Below, piece by piece: positions 47,754-58,926 of a stretch of 64,000 nucleotides of DNA; the stretch's first letter is position 1, and each line of letters starts with the position of its first letter. Both the position numbers and the translations under genes were made by a program. The notes under the pieces are model-generated. The model was not told where the DNA came from, did not search any database, and was given only the letters and a program-made list of their open reading frames with translations. The DNA is from Xylogone sp. PMI_703 (taxonomy: Eukaryota > Ascomycota > Leotiomycetes), in NCBI GenBank assembly GCA_021399445.1, contig JAJTUQ010000006.1, forward strand, positions 186,001-250,000, given 5' to 3'.

Positions 47754-48449
47754 TATACTTTAGTCATATAATAGGCCTGAGCTAAAGGCACCAATGGTTC
47801 ACCTATTGGCACCCAAAATCTCCGGTTATCGGATGGCGCTTAACTCATTTAGTACAATTTTCTTAGTAAGCCGTTATTTAATGGGGAACAGTTAATACTG
47901 TATACAATACAGCAAGAATATAATAGATAACAACTAGATCATCGAAAAGTGAAAGCTAATAAAGAGAGATCTTAATCATTATTATTCAAGTTATGTGATT
48001 ATAGTGGCTAATATCCCGTAATTATAGGTAGTTATAATAGTTAGTAGTCTCTGGTTATGGGCGGTTACAGTGGTCAGTGGCCTATAATTGCCCATAATTA
48101 TAGTGGTACACAGCCTAAAATTATAGGCTAGTATAGTGGCTGATAGCCTGTAATTACAGGTAAGTATAACGGCCAATAGCCTAAAATTTTAGGCTAGTAT
48201 AGCAACTGGCAGCTTGTATTACACGCAGTTAGAATAGTTATTGCTCAAAATTCAAAGATTAGCTGAATTTATTCAAATTGTATTGATTTAATCAATTATT
48301 CTATTGCACTGTTGGACCTCTTTGCACGGTATTAATTTGTATGCCACCGTGAGGCGAAATTATGTTGGGTTAAGTCAGGTAACTGGAGATTTTGGGTGCC
48401 AATAGGTAAACCATTGATGCCTTTGGCTCAGGCCATATAATACTGTATA
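47754..48449. mobile_element. MITE-like element with about 65-75 bp terminal inverted repeats
   Basis: The sequence at about 47774-47852 reappears, inverted, at about 48370-48434. A shared core reads ACCTATTGGCACCCAAAATC in one orientation at the left and as its reverse complement at the right, with only scattered mismatches. The match weakens outwards to TATAC-like ends at 47754 and 48449. The 0.7 kb length, long inverted ends, high AT content and lack of a transposase frame suggest a non-autonomous DNA element. No clear target-site duplication was found, so the exact ends are uncertain. The interior holds a 33-bp tandem array. Confidence 0.75.
48007..48237. repeat. seven-copy 33-bp tandem array of palindrome-bearing units
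   Basis: Seven diverged units start at 48007, 48040, 48073, 48106, 48139, 48172 and 48205, each exactly 33 bp. Many have a palindromic centre: AGCCTAAAATTTTAGGCT in unit 6 is a perfect 18-bp palindrome, and CCTGTAATTACAGG in unit 5 is also perfect. On the minus strand the array stays open as 11-residue repeats of the type YNxRLxxTI, a likely by-product of the 33-bp period. The array lies inside the inverted-repeat element. Confidence 0.88.
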
Positions 48450-49477
48450 ACCTTTTATTTCAACATATCTCTTTCCTGGTACACTTTACCATTCTGTTAG
48501 AAACAGTTGCTGTATGTAGCAGAATAGCAACATTCACGTTATTGTAAATACGTTGTACCCTTCTGGTATTTAGGGATATGGAGTGGTCAAGTTATTTGAT
48601 TATTCTCCGTAATGATAAGTAATATATTTGAAGTTAGAAGTTTATCAGCAAGCTATTATCTTGAAAAGAAAATAACAAGGCCAAGTACTCATGTCATATC
48701 AATCTTCTTCTCATTTTTGTGCGTTCACCAATCTCTCATATTTACTTGATAACCAACTTTTATCCCGGTCCCAGGAGGTCCCAACAAATCAGAAAGAGCT
48801 ACATGGCTTGAGAGTCCACCGAAACAAGTTAACTGATGTCTCTCTGTTAATTATGAAAAAGTTAACCAAACGTTAAGAGCATTGCGTGGCTGAGATGCGT
48901 AAATAATGTCTCCTCGGGAGCTTAAAACTAAGCTGAGATCTGCCACTATCACCATCGAGGAACAAATGACAACAGCCGCTGGATAGAGTTTGGATATTAC
49001 AAATCAAGAGCAATCAGCCGCCCAGAAGACATATTTCAATGTACTGCATACGAGTCACAGTCATCCGACTCGGCGTGGAGCATTTGCTTATAAAGTGGAG
49101 ACTTTTCTTACGATAAAACTCTCTATCATAACTGGTTGATCACTCCGCATTGTACTAATAACATCTCCCAGTTGACACCGATTTGATGTGGGCGGTAGTG
49201 CACAGGGTGGTATTGGCGGTTACAAGCTGTATCAACCCTGTAGTTCACGCAACGAATCATCCCGAAGTGTTGTGCTTGTACACATACAACGCTGTATGTT
49301 ATCACAAGCCCCAACTCAGCAACCAGTCAACTCGCTGCTGTACTTAAGCCTTACGATTCCCCCTCTCTCAGATCCTCGGACCCTTTCTACCTGATCTCCT
49401 AAGCACTCCGCGTGGCATACCCAGAGTGCATATCAGCATTCACTGTGCCTTACTACGAGCACAAGTGTAGATAATAA
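48450..49477. other. intergenic
   Basis: AT-rich on the left and more balanced on the right, where the promoter of the small protein gene at 49478 should lie. No gene is supported. Confidence 0.45.
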
Positions 49478-49915
49478 ATGGCAGCACCCATTGCGTTTGA
49501 CTCGTGGAATGCGGGGAGAGATGTAGTCTCACACTTGCGTGGTTCTAAACCGAAACATGACGCGGTCCAGAGGAAGATTGCATACGGCAAGGTAGTAGTC
49601 GCAAATGATCGCTCATACCACGAGCAACACGGCCACAACTTCGATTCGACTGAGAACTACAATGCTGGCTACAATTCTGGCTACCTTCAAGGTATTATTG
49701 ATAATATAGAAAAGGAACAGCCGGGGCGCCCCAAATGGTACAGCTCATATGATCAGGGAAAGGTGGATAGACGGGGTGCAGACATCGATGCGGGAGTGGA
49801 ACGAGTGAAGGAGCAACAAAACCATGAAGGCAGACTGCAAGACCAAAAAGAAGAGAAGAAGGGTGGCAGCCGTGGCCACCGCAGCAAGCGGGACTCCCAT
49901 CCACCGTACGACTGA
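49478..49915 (+). CDS. small hydrophilic hypothetical protein
   Basis: A single open frame of 145 residues with no recognised domain. It is highly charged and hydrophilic, rich in Asn, Tyr, Gly and His in the middle (NYNAGYNSGYLQG), with a Lys/Glu/Arg-rich C-terminal tail. There is no signal peptide or membrane segment. The composition looks protein-like rather than random, and the ATG follows an A/T-rich leader (ATAATAAATGG), which fits fungal initiation context. It could be a cytosolic stress or structural protein, but no function is proposed. It may instead be a non-coding open frame. Confidence 0.5.
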   Translation: MAAPIAFDSWNAGRDVVSHLRGSKPKHDAVQRKIAYGKVVVANDRSYHEQHGHNFDSTENYNAGYNSGYLQGIIDNIEKEQPGRPKWYSSYDQGKVDRRGADIDAGVERVKEQQNHEGRLQDQKEEKKGGSRGHRSKRDSHPPYD

Positions 49916-51122
49916 GAGGATCATTTTGGCAGCGACTATGTTCAGTGTGTAGGTTTGGGGTTAGGCTTCTGTTGTGGAATTGGAGAAGAAACAAGAGAGC
50001 TGTCGATCACCACATATATCATTGAAGATGCTACATTGTTATGGTGTCTAAGAGAAACTACTATATAATTTGCTTGGGCATTATCGAAAGAACGGCATGA
50101 ACTAGCTTCGACTATTCTCCTAGATTAACGGGACTTTTCATCTCATAGAGTTCGGTTTAAAACAGCTTCGCTCGATCTATAATTACCAATTGCTTGTTCT
50201 CTATATTTTCTCATCTAAACTACCTCAATTTCCAGAACCAGGTTCAGGGCATCCAGTCGTTAATACTCGAAGAAAGCAAATACTATCTTCCATCACTCAG
50301 TCAAATGAAACGACTTGCACACTTACATGTTGTGCCAAACTATTAGTTCGTAAATGGGGCTATTTTTACTGAATTTATTTTCACCAGTGGGATGGCAGTT
50401 GCAAACTGCCAACCTTCAGTCATTAAAGACCAGCTTTCATCATAAAATCTGCCGCGACGGCGAAGATCTGAGTTGACCTGCGGAGCCTTGCCATTTGGGA
50501 GATAGAGGCATGAAGTGCGGCATCTTATCAAGTTCAATAATGCGGCTGACGGCTGACGATCCATTATTCCGTCTGTAATCAAAAGGAGAGGGGCGCAATA
50601 GCCAAAATGAGTCCTCTCAAAGACCCTTGAGGCATAAATTACTCGAAGAACCAAAATCGATCAACAGACCTCGTGCCATCTTCAAAGACTGTTATTGGCA
50701 AGCCAGAACTTCAGCCTAAGTGACTCCATTTGCCATTGGCAATGCAATGTATGTCGTGTAACGCTGTGGAGTTTTACGCCCAGCCTCATAGCTTACATGG
50801 CCTGCTATCTATTGGTTAAAATACCCAATGCAATCAAGTCTATCATGACAAGTAGTTGAGCTGGTTTCTATTGGTCGAACATGTCAAGTAGCTTGAATAT
50901 CACAATAAAGTAGTAATAGTAGCTGGGCGAGACTCTTCACTTATGAACGCCACTGATGGGTAGCTTCCCAACACGCAGAATATAGTATACACACTAGACC
51001 ACGTCGGGATCATACGCCAGATGGCATCAGGAATTTCCATCTTGCAGTAGCTTATTGATCGTATAGAGGTAGCAAAGGATATAGCTAATTTCAAACACCG
51101 TGCCAAGACTAACTCAATTTCA
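49916..51122. other. intergenic, about 1.2 kb
   Basis: No gene was recognised. A 103-codon minus-strand open frame (50343-50654) has no family features. Partial direct repeats of the AAGTAG(T/C)TTGA type occur at about 50850-50900. Confidence 0.45.
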
Positions 51123-52130
51123 TCATTGGTCTATTGCAAACTCCGACATATTTTCAAGGTAGAAGCCTTTGATAATATCACTGTGCTCCTCGACATCATA
51201 ACCCTTTCCCTTCATAAATTGTACCATATCCGCTCTCAGCTCATCCACATTCAAATAATACTGTCTCCAGCATTTTGCTACAAGCTCTCCCGCTAAATCT
51301 TTTGATAGATTTGGAAAGCGTTGTGCTTGTATTTGCCTGTATGCCTCATCATGGTCTTCTTCTCTCGGGTCGATATTTGTCATAAGCTGATACATAAATG
51401 TGCCCCAATCAAACAAGTCACTCTGTACATCTGCTCTTGGTTTTACTATGGTCATCCTCATCAACGAGCCCTTACGTTCCCCACTGCCGTCGTTCAACTG
51501 GCCCCATCCATCTCTGAACTCGGCGTGAAGGAAACCAATCAGGGAGAGCGTCAAATCGGACGACAGCCAGCAGTTGTAAACTGTGAGGTCGTTGTAATAA
51601 AAATCATTATGGGAATGAATGAACTTGAGGGCAGACAGAGCTTGCAAAGCCCAATTAAGAACTAGGGGCAAGAATATGTCACTTATAACATGGCCAGCAG
51701 GATACATTTTAGCTTGATGATTTCCGATAAACTCATTGAGAGACGGCCCAGTTGGTCGAGCCAAGATTGGGAGGCCATTCCAGGGATCTCGACGGAGATA
51801 ACGAGCAATGTGTGGATGATCCCCTCGGAGTCGTTCGTATGCAAGGCTGGTTTTAAGAACTTGATAGCCAGAAGTCTGCTCACGCCAATATTCGTCGTCA
51901 TCGGAGCCATCGTAATCCCTCGGAAGAAAAATCACTTCATTGGCACTTGCGTCGTCTCCCAAAACCATCAGGTATACAGAGTCATCAAGACCGTCAATTA
52001 AGCGATATCGAGGATAGCGACTGCTAAGTAGTTGCGTCGGTCGACGAGGTTGTCCTGGAGGAGGCTGGGGACGCTGATAATATGGGTGTGTGATTGCTCT
52101 ATAAGCACCACCAAATCCATATCGTGCCAT
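51123..52130 (-). CDS. protein-kinase-fold protein, probable pseudokinase
   Basis: A single exon of 335 residues. The C-lobe pattern of a protein kinase is visible: NWALQALSALKFIHSHNDF, then NDLTVYNCWL (the position of the catalytic loop HRDLKxxN, keeping Asp and Asn), LIGFLHAEF at the DFG position, and SDLFDWGTFMYQLMTN where the APE-to-helix-F region and its Asp-x-Trp are expected. The DFG Asp is Gly and the HRD His-Arg is replaced, so catalysis is doubtful. The N-terminal 30 residues are Pro/Arg-rich with no membrane segment. Similar degenerate kinases are common as expanded families in filamentous fungi. An atypical active kinase cannot be excluded. Confidence 0.72.
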   Translation of the reverse strand: MARYGFGGAYRAITHPYYQRPQPPPGQPRRPTQLLSSRYPRYRLIDGLDDSVYLMVLGDDASANEVIFLPRDYDGSDDDEYWREQTSGYQVLKTSLAYERLRGDHPHIARYLRRDPWNGLPILARPTGPSLNEFIGNHQAKMYPAGHVISDIFLPLVLNWALQALSALKFIHSHNDFYYNDLTVYNCWLSSDLTLSLIGFLHAEFRDGWGQLNDGSGERKGSLMRMTIVKPRADVQSDLFDWGTFMYQLMTNIDPREEDHDEAYRQIQAQRFPNLSKDLAGELVAKCWRQYYLNVDELRADMVQFMKGKGYDVEEHSDIIKGFYLENMSEFAIDQ

Positions 52131-52653
52131 ATTAGAAGTATTGTATATAGCTGTGTAAGACGATATGGGATAATGGGAGGGACAGAGAAATAGATATGTT
52201 CAAGCCAGGGCCTAATGCGGGTGTTGAAGTGGGTCTAATAGAATACTAGCTCGACTAGATACAGAAGAATTCGCTATGTCTGCCCAACAGCGTTAGATTG
52301 GATAATTGAAGGTCTAGTCTGAATCGGTTTTACTTCTGATGGGGTTGCAGTTGAACGCGGGTTATAATTTTCTCAACGCGGGACTTCGGACCTAGCAATT
52401 TATCGAATCTAACTATGATGATTCTCTAGCTAAAATGGACATAATTGGAGGTAAGAGTATTGATACCATGCTTATTGCTGCATATGAAACACCTTTCAGA
52501 AAAGGAACCCACGCTGCTACAACCGGGCTCTTGAATAGGATATGGAACAGTTTCACATAAACAAACGAGCTATTCTATATGCCTAAAAAGATTGGTTAAA
52601 GTTAAAGTTCGAGTTAAGGCTACTATCTTTCCACCACGGTGCATGTCTCTAGA
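52131..52653. other. intergenic between two minus-strand genes
   Basis: This is the promoter of the pseudokinase-like gene and the 3' region of the S15-type hydrolase. No gene is seen. Confidence 0.5.
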
Positions 52654-54748
52654 TTAGAGCACCGGTACCAAAAGATAGCTATCTTTATATTCACCTCCAA
52701 GGTGGATATTATGGTTTCCTTTGTTGAAGAGCGGTTCCATGTGTTTAACATGTGGGTTATCCCATTCCGGAAGAACCATAGTCTTTCCAGAGACTTGTAA
52801 CCGCAGGCCCTCACCTTTCTCAAAGACAATGCCCATTGGCCAGATTCCAATGTTCATCTCAACTACCTTTCCAGGTTCAACATAATCTGCGTGCAGATGT
52901 GGGTGATGTGGCCAGAATTCAGTAGACTTGCCTTGGTCGATCTCCCGATGCGATGCCCTTAGCATACCTGTAGGTCCGAGGTACTTCACTGGATTTACAT
53001 TCGCCACGTCCTTAACCGATTTAATCTCCGGTGGCAGCTCATGTAATGGAACGTTGGATTGCTCCATCAGTTCTCCGTTTGTTGATAATTTGCGCAGCAT
53101 CAAATAGATATCAAAGTCATTGTGCTCTTTACAAGATACGAAAAATTTGAGCTTAGAGAATCCAGCAAGCTGTGTTCTTTCTGGAAAGATATAGTCATAA
53201 TGCGCTATCTCTCGGGTGGTGGAGTCATAGGAATGAACTGCTTCGGCACCAGATGGTTTTTGGCCCAGGGTATGCGCGCTCGAAAGGTAAAGTTTCGTAT
53301 ATTTGGTTCGTGGAATAGGGTAGTCCGTCTCAACTTGATCGTAAAGGGGGTACTTTTGTAGTTAGAATATTATGATTAAAATAAGGGCGGGCGTATACCT
53401 TCTGGCCGTAACGATACATGGATACACGCACTGGAGGGGTGTTCTCCCAGCCGTTTTCCTTGCCCTTCAGATACCGCTCAAAAAAGCGATCCAGATCATC
53501 AACTGATCTATCATGGTAATCTTCGTACCATTCCTGGTGAGGATGGATTCTGAACCACTTGTTTTTTGTATCTATACCCTTCCAGGCCCGCACAGATCCT
53601 ACAGTGTGTAACATGGACGAATAAGACCCTAGGATATAGCTTGGAACTTTTATCTTGCTAAAATCAACAGCTTTTGACTCCCAGTACTTGTCGAAATACT
53701 CGTGTTCGAGGGTCATTTCATGAGTAGCTTCCTGGCGACCACGTCCTAGCTGTAGTTAGATTTAATATGTGGAGAATGGAATGATATAACCAACCTGGAA
53801 TCCCCATAAGCACCCATTTCATAAATGGAGCCCATGGTATCCCCCCTCGACAGATCATATCCCGGTACTGATCACTAAAGCCCTCCCATGGAGCAATAGC
53901 CTTTAGATGAGGCGGTTGTTCCATGGCCGCCCAGTACTGTGAGACGCCAAGCCACGAATTGCCAGCCATCCCTACGGATCCATTACACCAATCATACTTT
54001 GCACATGTCTCAATGATATCGTAGCAGTCCTCCCCTACAACCATTAGTTAATGGCGAGGTTAAAGATAGGGCACAGACAGGCTACGAACCAGTTTTGGCG
54101 CCGAATTGATACAAATCTCCTTCAGAATCAAACGAGCCACGGGCATTGGGGTCAAGTATAGCGTACCCGCGATTACACCATTCATTAGGATCTGGCCTGG
54201 GCAATCATGAGTTCTCTTTTTCGTTTGAAATGACTGTTATCATTGAGAGTAGAACAGGAAGTTACTAACCCTTCAAATTTTTCCAGGCCGCTTTGACGGC
54301 TCTTTGGGACGCCCACACGATAGGGGACAACATCCATCAGATTAGCACCGCCACCTCCTTTACCATAGGGTGAGTATGGGATGATAATGGGAAATTTTTT
54401 GCCAGTCGTATCGTAAGGTCGATAAATATCGACGTAGATCTATGAATAGTTAACATCTATCCGAGTGACTATATCATAAAGACCGACCTTAACATCATCC
54501 CTGAGAACTATTTCCACATCCTTTTCGAAAATGATATCGAGATCCAATGGCTTATTTTCGGGCGTCTTCTGCCAACCACGCGGAAGGACTTTCTTTTCGT
54601 ATCCAAAGGGAATATACACGACGGGTGGGGATCGATTCGGCTCATCCGCGGGGATGGCATCCTGCCAGATCCAGTTGATTCCTAGGTCTGGCACCTTGCC
54701 TTTTGCGTAGCCTGGCCAAGATTTATCGATAGGCATTTTAGATTCCAC
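52654..54748 (-). CDS. CocE/NonD, X-Pro dipeptidyl-peptidase S15 family hydrolase
   Basis: About 607 residues from exons 54748-54488, 54439-54270, 54196-54090, 54034-53795, 53745-53399 and 53352-52654, all in phase. This is an alpha/beta hydrolase of the S15/CocE group. The Ser nucleophile sits in MAGNSWLGVSQYWAA (G-x-S-x-x-G). The LDPNARGSFDSEG stretch before it is typical of the group. WYEDYHDRSVDDLDRFFERY leads to the C-terminal beta-jelly-roll domain (about the last 230 residues, LRASHREID and LRLQVSG). Members hydrolyse ester or amide bonds, from X-Pro dipeptides to cocaine-like esters; the fungal substrate is unknown. No signal peptide is visible. It is divergent from the flavin monooxygenase, sharing a 758-bp upstream region with paired E-boxes. 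Confidence 0.87.
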
Positions 54749-55506
54749 TTTTATTTTAGAAAAAGCTAGTTTATTTTAGTTTTAGAATGAAACTATTACC
54801 TACTGTGTTGAATCACTTAAGTATAGGTCATTTGTTGCCACAAGTTAAGTTTAAATCGGTAATTACGCCAAATTCTACCGTCCCGGCAGTTTAGACCGAG
54901 TTCGGGATTTTGTCATGAAAAAGAAGGAATACGAGATTAGATACTAGTGGTACAGATCCATTTCAAGCCTACGTGACCTGTGTTCTTGGAAATGCCACTT
55001 AACCCTAATCTACAGTAATGCTTCTACTTCCAAGCCCCAAAGGTAGAAGCACACCCATTACAGATTCCAGCATTTTACCACATCAGAGTAATACTCTTTT
55101 GCCATCACTGCTATGTAAAACATGTTCCGGGTCTCCTGGTTCACCAAACAAGCCGTGTTTATACCGAGTACCGTGTCACGTGCACATTTTTACCGTGGAT
55201 TCCGCGTCACGTGAATATCACGGGAATACGTGTATTAAGTAATTACTGACGGTAAGTTGAGTCAGCTCGATCTAACTTCATGATACTGGACTGGACTGCA
55301 AAGGGGAAGAATTGCTTAGATGTTGCATCGGCCGACGTTACAGTATATTTTAATACGTAATAAGACTGAGTGTTTGATAAATCGGAGGTTCTGAGCTCAT
55401 ACGATATTTACGTCCTAAAAGTTTTCACATTTTGAAACATATCATCTGCCTATATATCTAAGTAATACATCGAACTCCTGTGATTTCTTTTCACAATAGT
55501 TTAAAA
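54749..55506. promoter_or_regulatory. divergent upstream region with paired GTCACGTG E-boxes
   Basis: Two copies of GTCACGTG occur with CACGTG at 55177-55182 and 55208-55213, 31 bp apart (three helical turns). They are about 300 bp before the monooxygenase start and about 430 bp before the hydrolase start. CACGTG is bound by bHLH factors such as Cbf1- or SREBP-like proteins. Shared control of both genes is an inference. Confidence 0.5.
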
Positions 55507-57567
55507 ATGTCGGACTCAAAGACCGTCAATGCATCCGCAGTCGACCACCAGATCCCAGACCTGACCACAGATTGTGTCATTGTAGGTACCGGGCCAGCAG
55601 GGGGTGCGCTTGCAGCATTTCTCTCTTCTTATGGTATCTTTATCTCTCTACTCACAACAGAATCCACTCCATTAACTGGTATTAGGTATCAATGGAATTA
55701 TTATATCGAGAGAAAAGAGCACGGCTACAACGCCAAGGGCTCACTTGACTAATATGGCTGCAATGGGTGGGCAATAGCTGTTTGTGTAAGACAGAATCAA
55801 TCTTGTAGCTAACCATTTTAAAGAATGTTTTCGAGATATCGACCTTGAGGAACAGCTTCGACGTCTGTCGCTGTTTAAGACGGGGGATGTAAGATGGAGC
55901 TCCAGTATGGCAGGAGCAGAATACGCAAGGTCGTACGCTTTTGGAAACGGTCCATTGAGCGAAGTAAGTGGTACAAACCGTCGGATGTATCATGCTAAGT
56001 AGATATATTACTAGGGCCGCTATGGAATAGCAAGCCCATGCGATCCAGTTGATCTACCACAAGACAAGCTAGAACCACAGCTGATCAATTATGCCGCAAC
56101 ACATGGGTTTACATGTCGATTCGAGACTGAATATGTTTCATTTGAAGAGAAAAAGGATGACGGAGGAGTAGTCGACATAACTGTGCACGACAAAGTATTT
56201 GAACGCACCTACAAAATCCGTTCAAAGTTCCTTTTCGGTGCAGATGGAGGTAGAAGTCAGATAGCCAATGATTTGCAGCTCAGTTTCACGAAGAATCAAG
56301 GAGGAGGTCTGGCCTGGAGCGTACTAATCAAGGCTGATATGACACATTTGATGGATTCGCGAAGAGGGAGTTTGCATTGGATCTACCAGCCTGAGATTGA
56401 GCACCCTGATTTTGCCTGGATTGGGTTCCCACGGATGGTGAGAGAGTATGATCAGTGGCTTATAATCTTCTTCCCAGTGCCCGGTTATGAGAATACTGCA
56501 CAGCCATCTAAAGAGGATTGGTTAAAACGCGTTAACCAATTTATTGGAGACAGTTCTGTCAAAGCAGAAATTCTAGATATAACGAAATGGAGAGTGAATG
56601 AAACATACGCCAATGAGTATTCAAAAGGTAGGGTATTCTGCCTTGGAGATGCAGTACATAGGCATCCTCCAGCTTCTGGACTAGGGTCGAATACATGCAT
56701 TCAGGATGGCTTTAACCTTGCTTGGAAGATAGTATATGTTTTGAAAGGTATGCTAAAATCATTTTCTGTTACTCCTTACTAAAGGACATCAGGTATTGCC
56801 GGTATGGATTTGTTGCATTCATACAATACTGAGAGGCAGCCAGTTGGCCGCCAGGTAGTGGAGCAGTACGTACCAAGAATGATAACAAGTGAACATACTT
56901 CTAACAACATGGTAGTGCAAATAGGGGAGTTAGGCATCACTTCCCTATCTGGCAAGCAATGGGCCTCCTTGGTTCCACTCCCGCCGAACGTGCGAAAGGA
57001 CTAGCTTTGCTCTCTGAAGACTCCGAAACAGGTTTACAACAGCGTAGAGCATTCCAGGCAGCTATTGAAGGGACTGTGGGCGAGTATCAGAGCCTCGGTG
57101 TTGAAATGAACCAGCGATATGTGTCAAACGCGGTATATCAAGCGGACCAGGGTGCACCCCCTCAATTCACTGAAGATGTCATACTGTCTTACCAGCCAAC
57201 GACATATCCTGGTGCAAGAGTCCCCCATGCTTGGTTGAACAGTACAATTCCCAGTAAACCCAAATCAACAATCGATATTACCGGCCTTCGCCGCTTCACG
57301 CTCTTGACAGGTATAGGCGGGCAAGCATGGAAGGATGCAGTGGTTTCAGTATCAGGAACCCTCAACATACCAATCGTCGCCATATCCATTGGATTTAGGC
57401 AAGATTTTGAGGACATTTATTTCCAGTGGGCAAAGTTAAGAGAGGTTGAGGAATCCGGATGTGTTCTAGTAAGACCGGATAGAGTAGTTGCATGGAGGTC
57501 GAATACCGTCCAAAAGGATTGCGAGGGTTTATTATTAGGCGTCATGAGAAATATTCTCGCTCTGTAA
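55507..57567 (+). CDS. FAD-dependent aromatic monooxygenase (phenol hydroxylase-like)
   Basis: About 601 residues from exons 55507-55633, 55686-55766, 55824-55963, 56015-56747, 56793-56865 and 56916-57567. The FAD-binding motifs of class A flavin monooxygenases are complete: GTGPAG (residues 27-32), the FLFGADGGRS dinucleotide-loop block, and CLGDAVHRHPPASGLGSN near the ribityl/active site. TTPRAHLTNMAAME is typical of the PheA/TfdB group. The C-terminal 180 residues carry the thioredoxin-like dimerisation domain (RRFTLLTGIGGQAWK). Members hydroxylate phenols or related aromatics with NAD(P)H and O2. The introns matter: reading straight through gives two false frameshifts, which canonical introns at 55634-55685 and 56866-56915 remove. 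Function may be catabolic or biosynthetic. Confidence 0.92.
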
Positions 57568-58926
57568 TTGCTCAGAAATTCTGGCATATCACAGGCTCTT
57601 TTGTTTCCAATACAAATGGTGCCATCTTCTGATGTTTACATGCGGTTATTGATAACCATAGTATTGCACGCTGATGTGATATGCGGCCATAGCCGTGGCG
57701 AAGAACAAGTTTGAGGAGCATATAAATGTTTTTATAAAACAGATGCAAAGATTATGAGTTATAGGTTACTGCAGAATATCCTGTTGTCTGCCAGAATGCA
57801 GCTTGAGTTGAGCCTCGCATCTCGGGAGTCAGACTTTCTGGCTAGGAAGACAACGCGAGACGCCAAGGTCATGCTTCATTTTTAAATTATCTGAAGATTA
57901 GTTCTCTCAATGCTAGTATTGAAGAACGACAACTACAAAAGCAAAAGCTCGCAGCTAGAAAATATATTTAGATATCAATAAAAGATACGGTTCTGAAGTC
58001 AGCAGAGTTAAGAAGAGGATAGTATCACAGCCGGTGGAAATGACATCGGTGTTCAGATACTTGATCATATCATTGGCTGTAGGGTATTTTATACAAAAAA
58101 AAGAAGTGGTAGCATGCCGGCAAAGCTGATTAAGCCGTATGGAACCAAAGGACCTCCAAACCAGGCAGGCAAAGCCGTAGATGGCCTGGAGGCGGGGGCA
58201 CCAGATAAAGAATGGACAAGGCCCCGGGTCAAAGTAACAGACAAGGCCTTCAGGTATACTAAGCGAATTTTAAGTGAGTCACCTTACAACTTGACCAAAT
58301 GTCCAAAGGACCGTGGTGCGGTTTTATATGGGTATTTACCGCTTCATAATCTCTCCAGCTTTGACTCCCTTCAAGACTGGTACGGAGCTCCTTCTAAGAG
58401 ACTCTTACGGTTCTGTAAGACCGGTTTACGAACGATAATTGCGATCAGGTGCGATTACTATAATATTATAATATGACTGACTGAGCACTAAGAACGGTTT
58501 GGCAGAACTACGACGAAAAATGTCGAACCACCGTATAGTTGTACAAGCCCAATCCAATTGCTCCAATTGCGAAGGTTTTTGAGGCACATTGCTTCTAGAG
58601 AATAGTTCACAGGTGGGTTTTCCACCTAGGCGTAGACAATTGGCTCTCATCCTAGTTAGATACAGACAGGATCCCTTGTTGAAAATATTGATACGATTGA
58701 TTAATATCCGCCAATTCATGCAGTCACTTAATCTCACGATTTAAGTGTGTGGGTCCAAATCCCAACTCCGCCCCAGAACTAGTATCACATCTACAAAATT
58801 GGTGTCTCCCTATCAGTGATCACTGAGCTTGTACTGGCGACCTCCTTTCCGGAGATAATTTCCCAACAGCCGACGATACACTAGGCGGTTATATACCCGA
58901 CCCACCTTTGACATAAGAGTGATAAT
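57568..58926. other. intergenic, about 1.4 kb
   Basis: Downstream of the monooxygenase (plus) and the P450 (minus). A 120-codon open frame (58114-58476) has no family features. A 3'-tRNA-half-like sequence at about 58740-58780 could not be completed into a cloverleaf. No gene is supported. Confidence 0.45.

Noticed and set aside
47991..48176. 61-codon minus-strand frame with 11-residue repeats
   Set aside because: It is the by-product of the 33-bp DNA repeat period (11 codons) within a noncoding element.
55634..55685. Apparent frameshift in the flavin monooxygenase (7-bp near-duplicate GGTATTA/GGTATCA)
   Set aside because: A canonical 52-nt intron joins SSYG to INGIIISREK in phase and restores the conserved TTPRAH block, so the gene is intact.
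56866..56915. Second apparent frameshift in the same gene before GLLGSTPAERAKG
   Set aside because: A GTACGT..TAG intron with a CTAAC branch site restores VVEHANRGVRHHFPIWQAMG.
58114..58476. 120-codon plus-strand open frame
   Set aside because: No domain, unusual composition, and followed by AT-rich sequence. Likely chance.
58740..58780. Sequence resembling the 3' half of a tRNA (T-arm-like GGGTCCAAATCCC then CTCCGCCCCA)
   Set aside because: No matching acceptor 5' strand, D-arm or proper anticodon arm was found upstream. At most a fragment.
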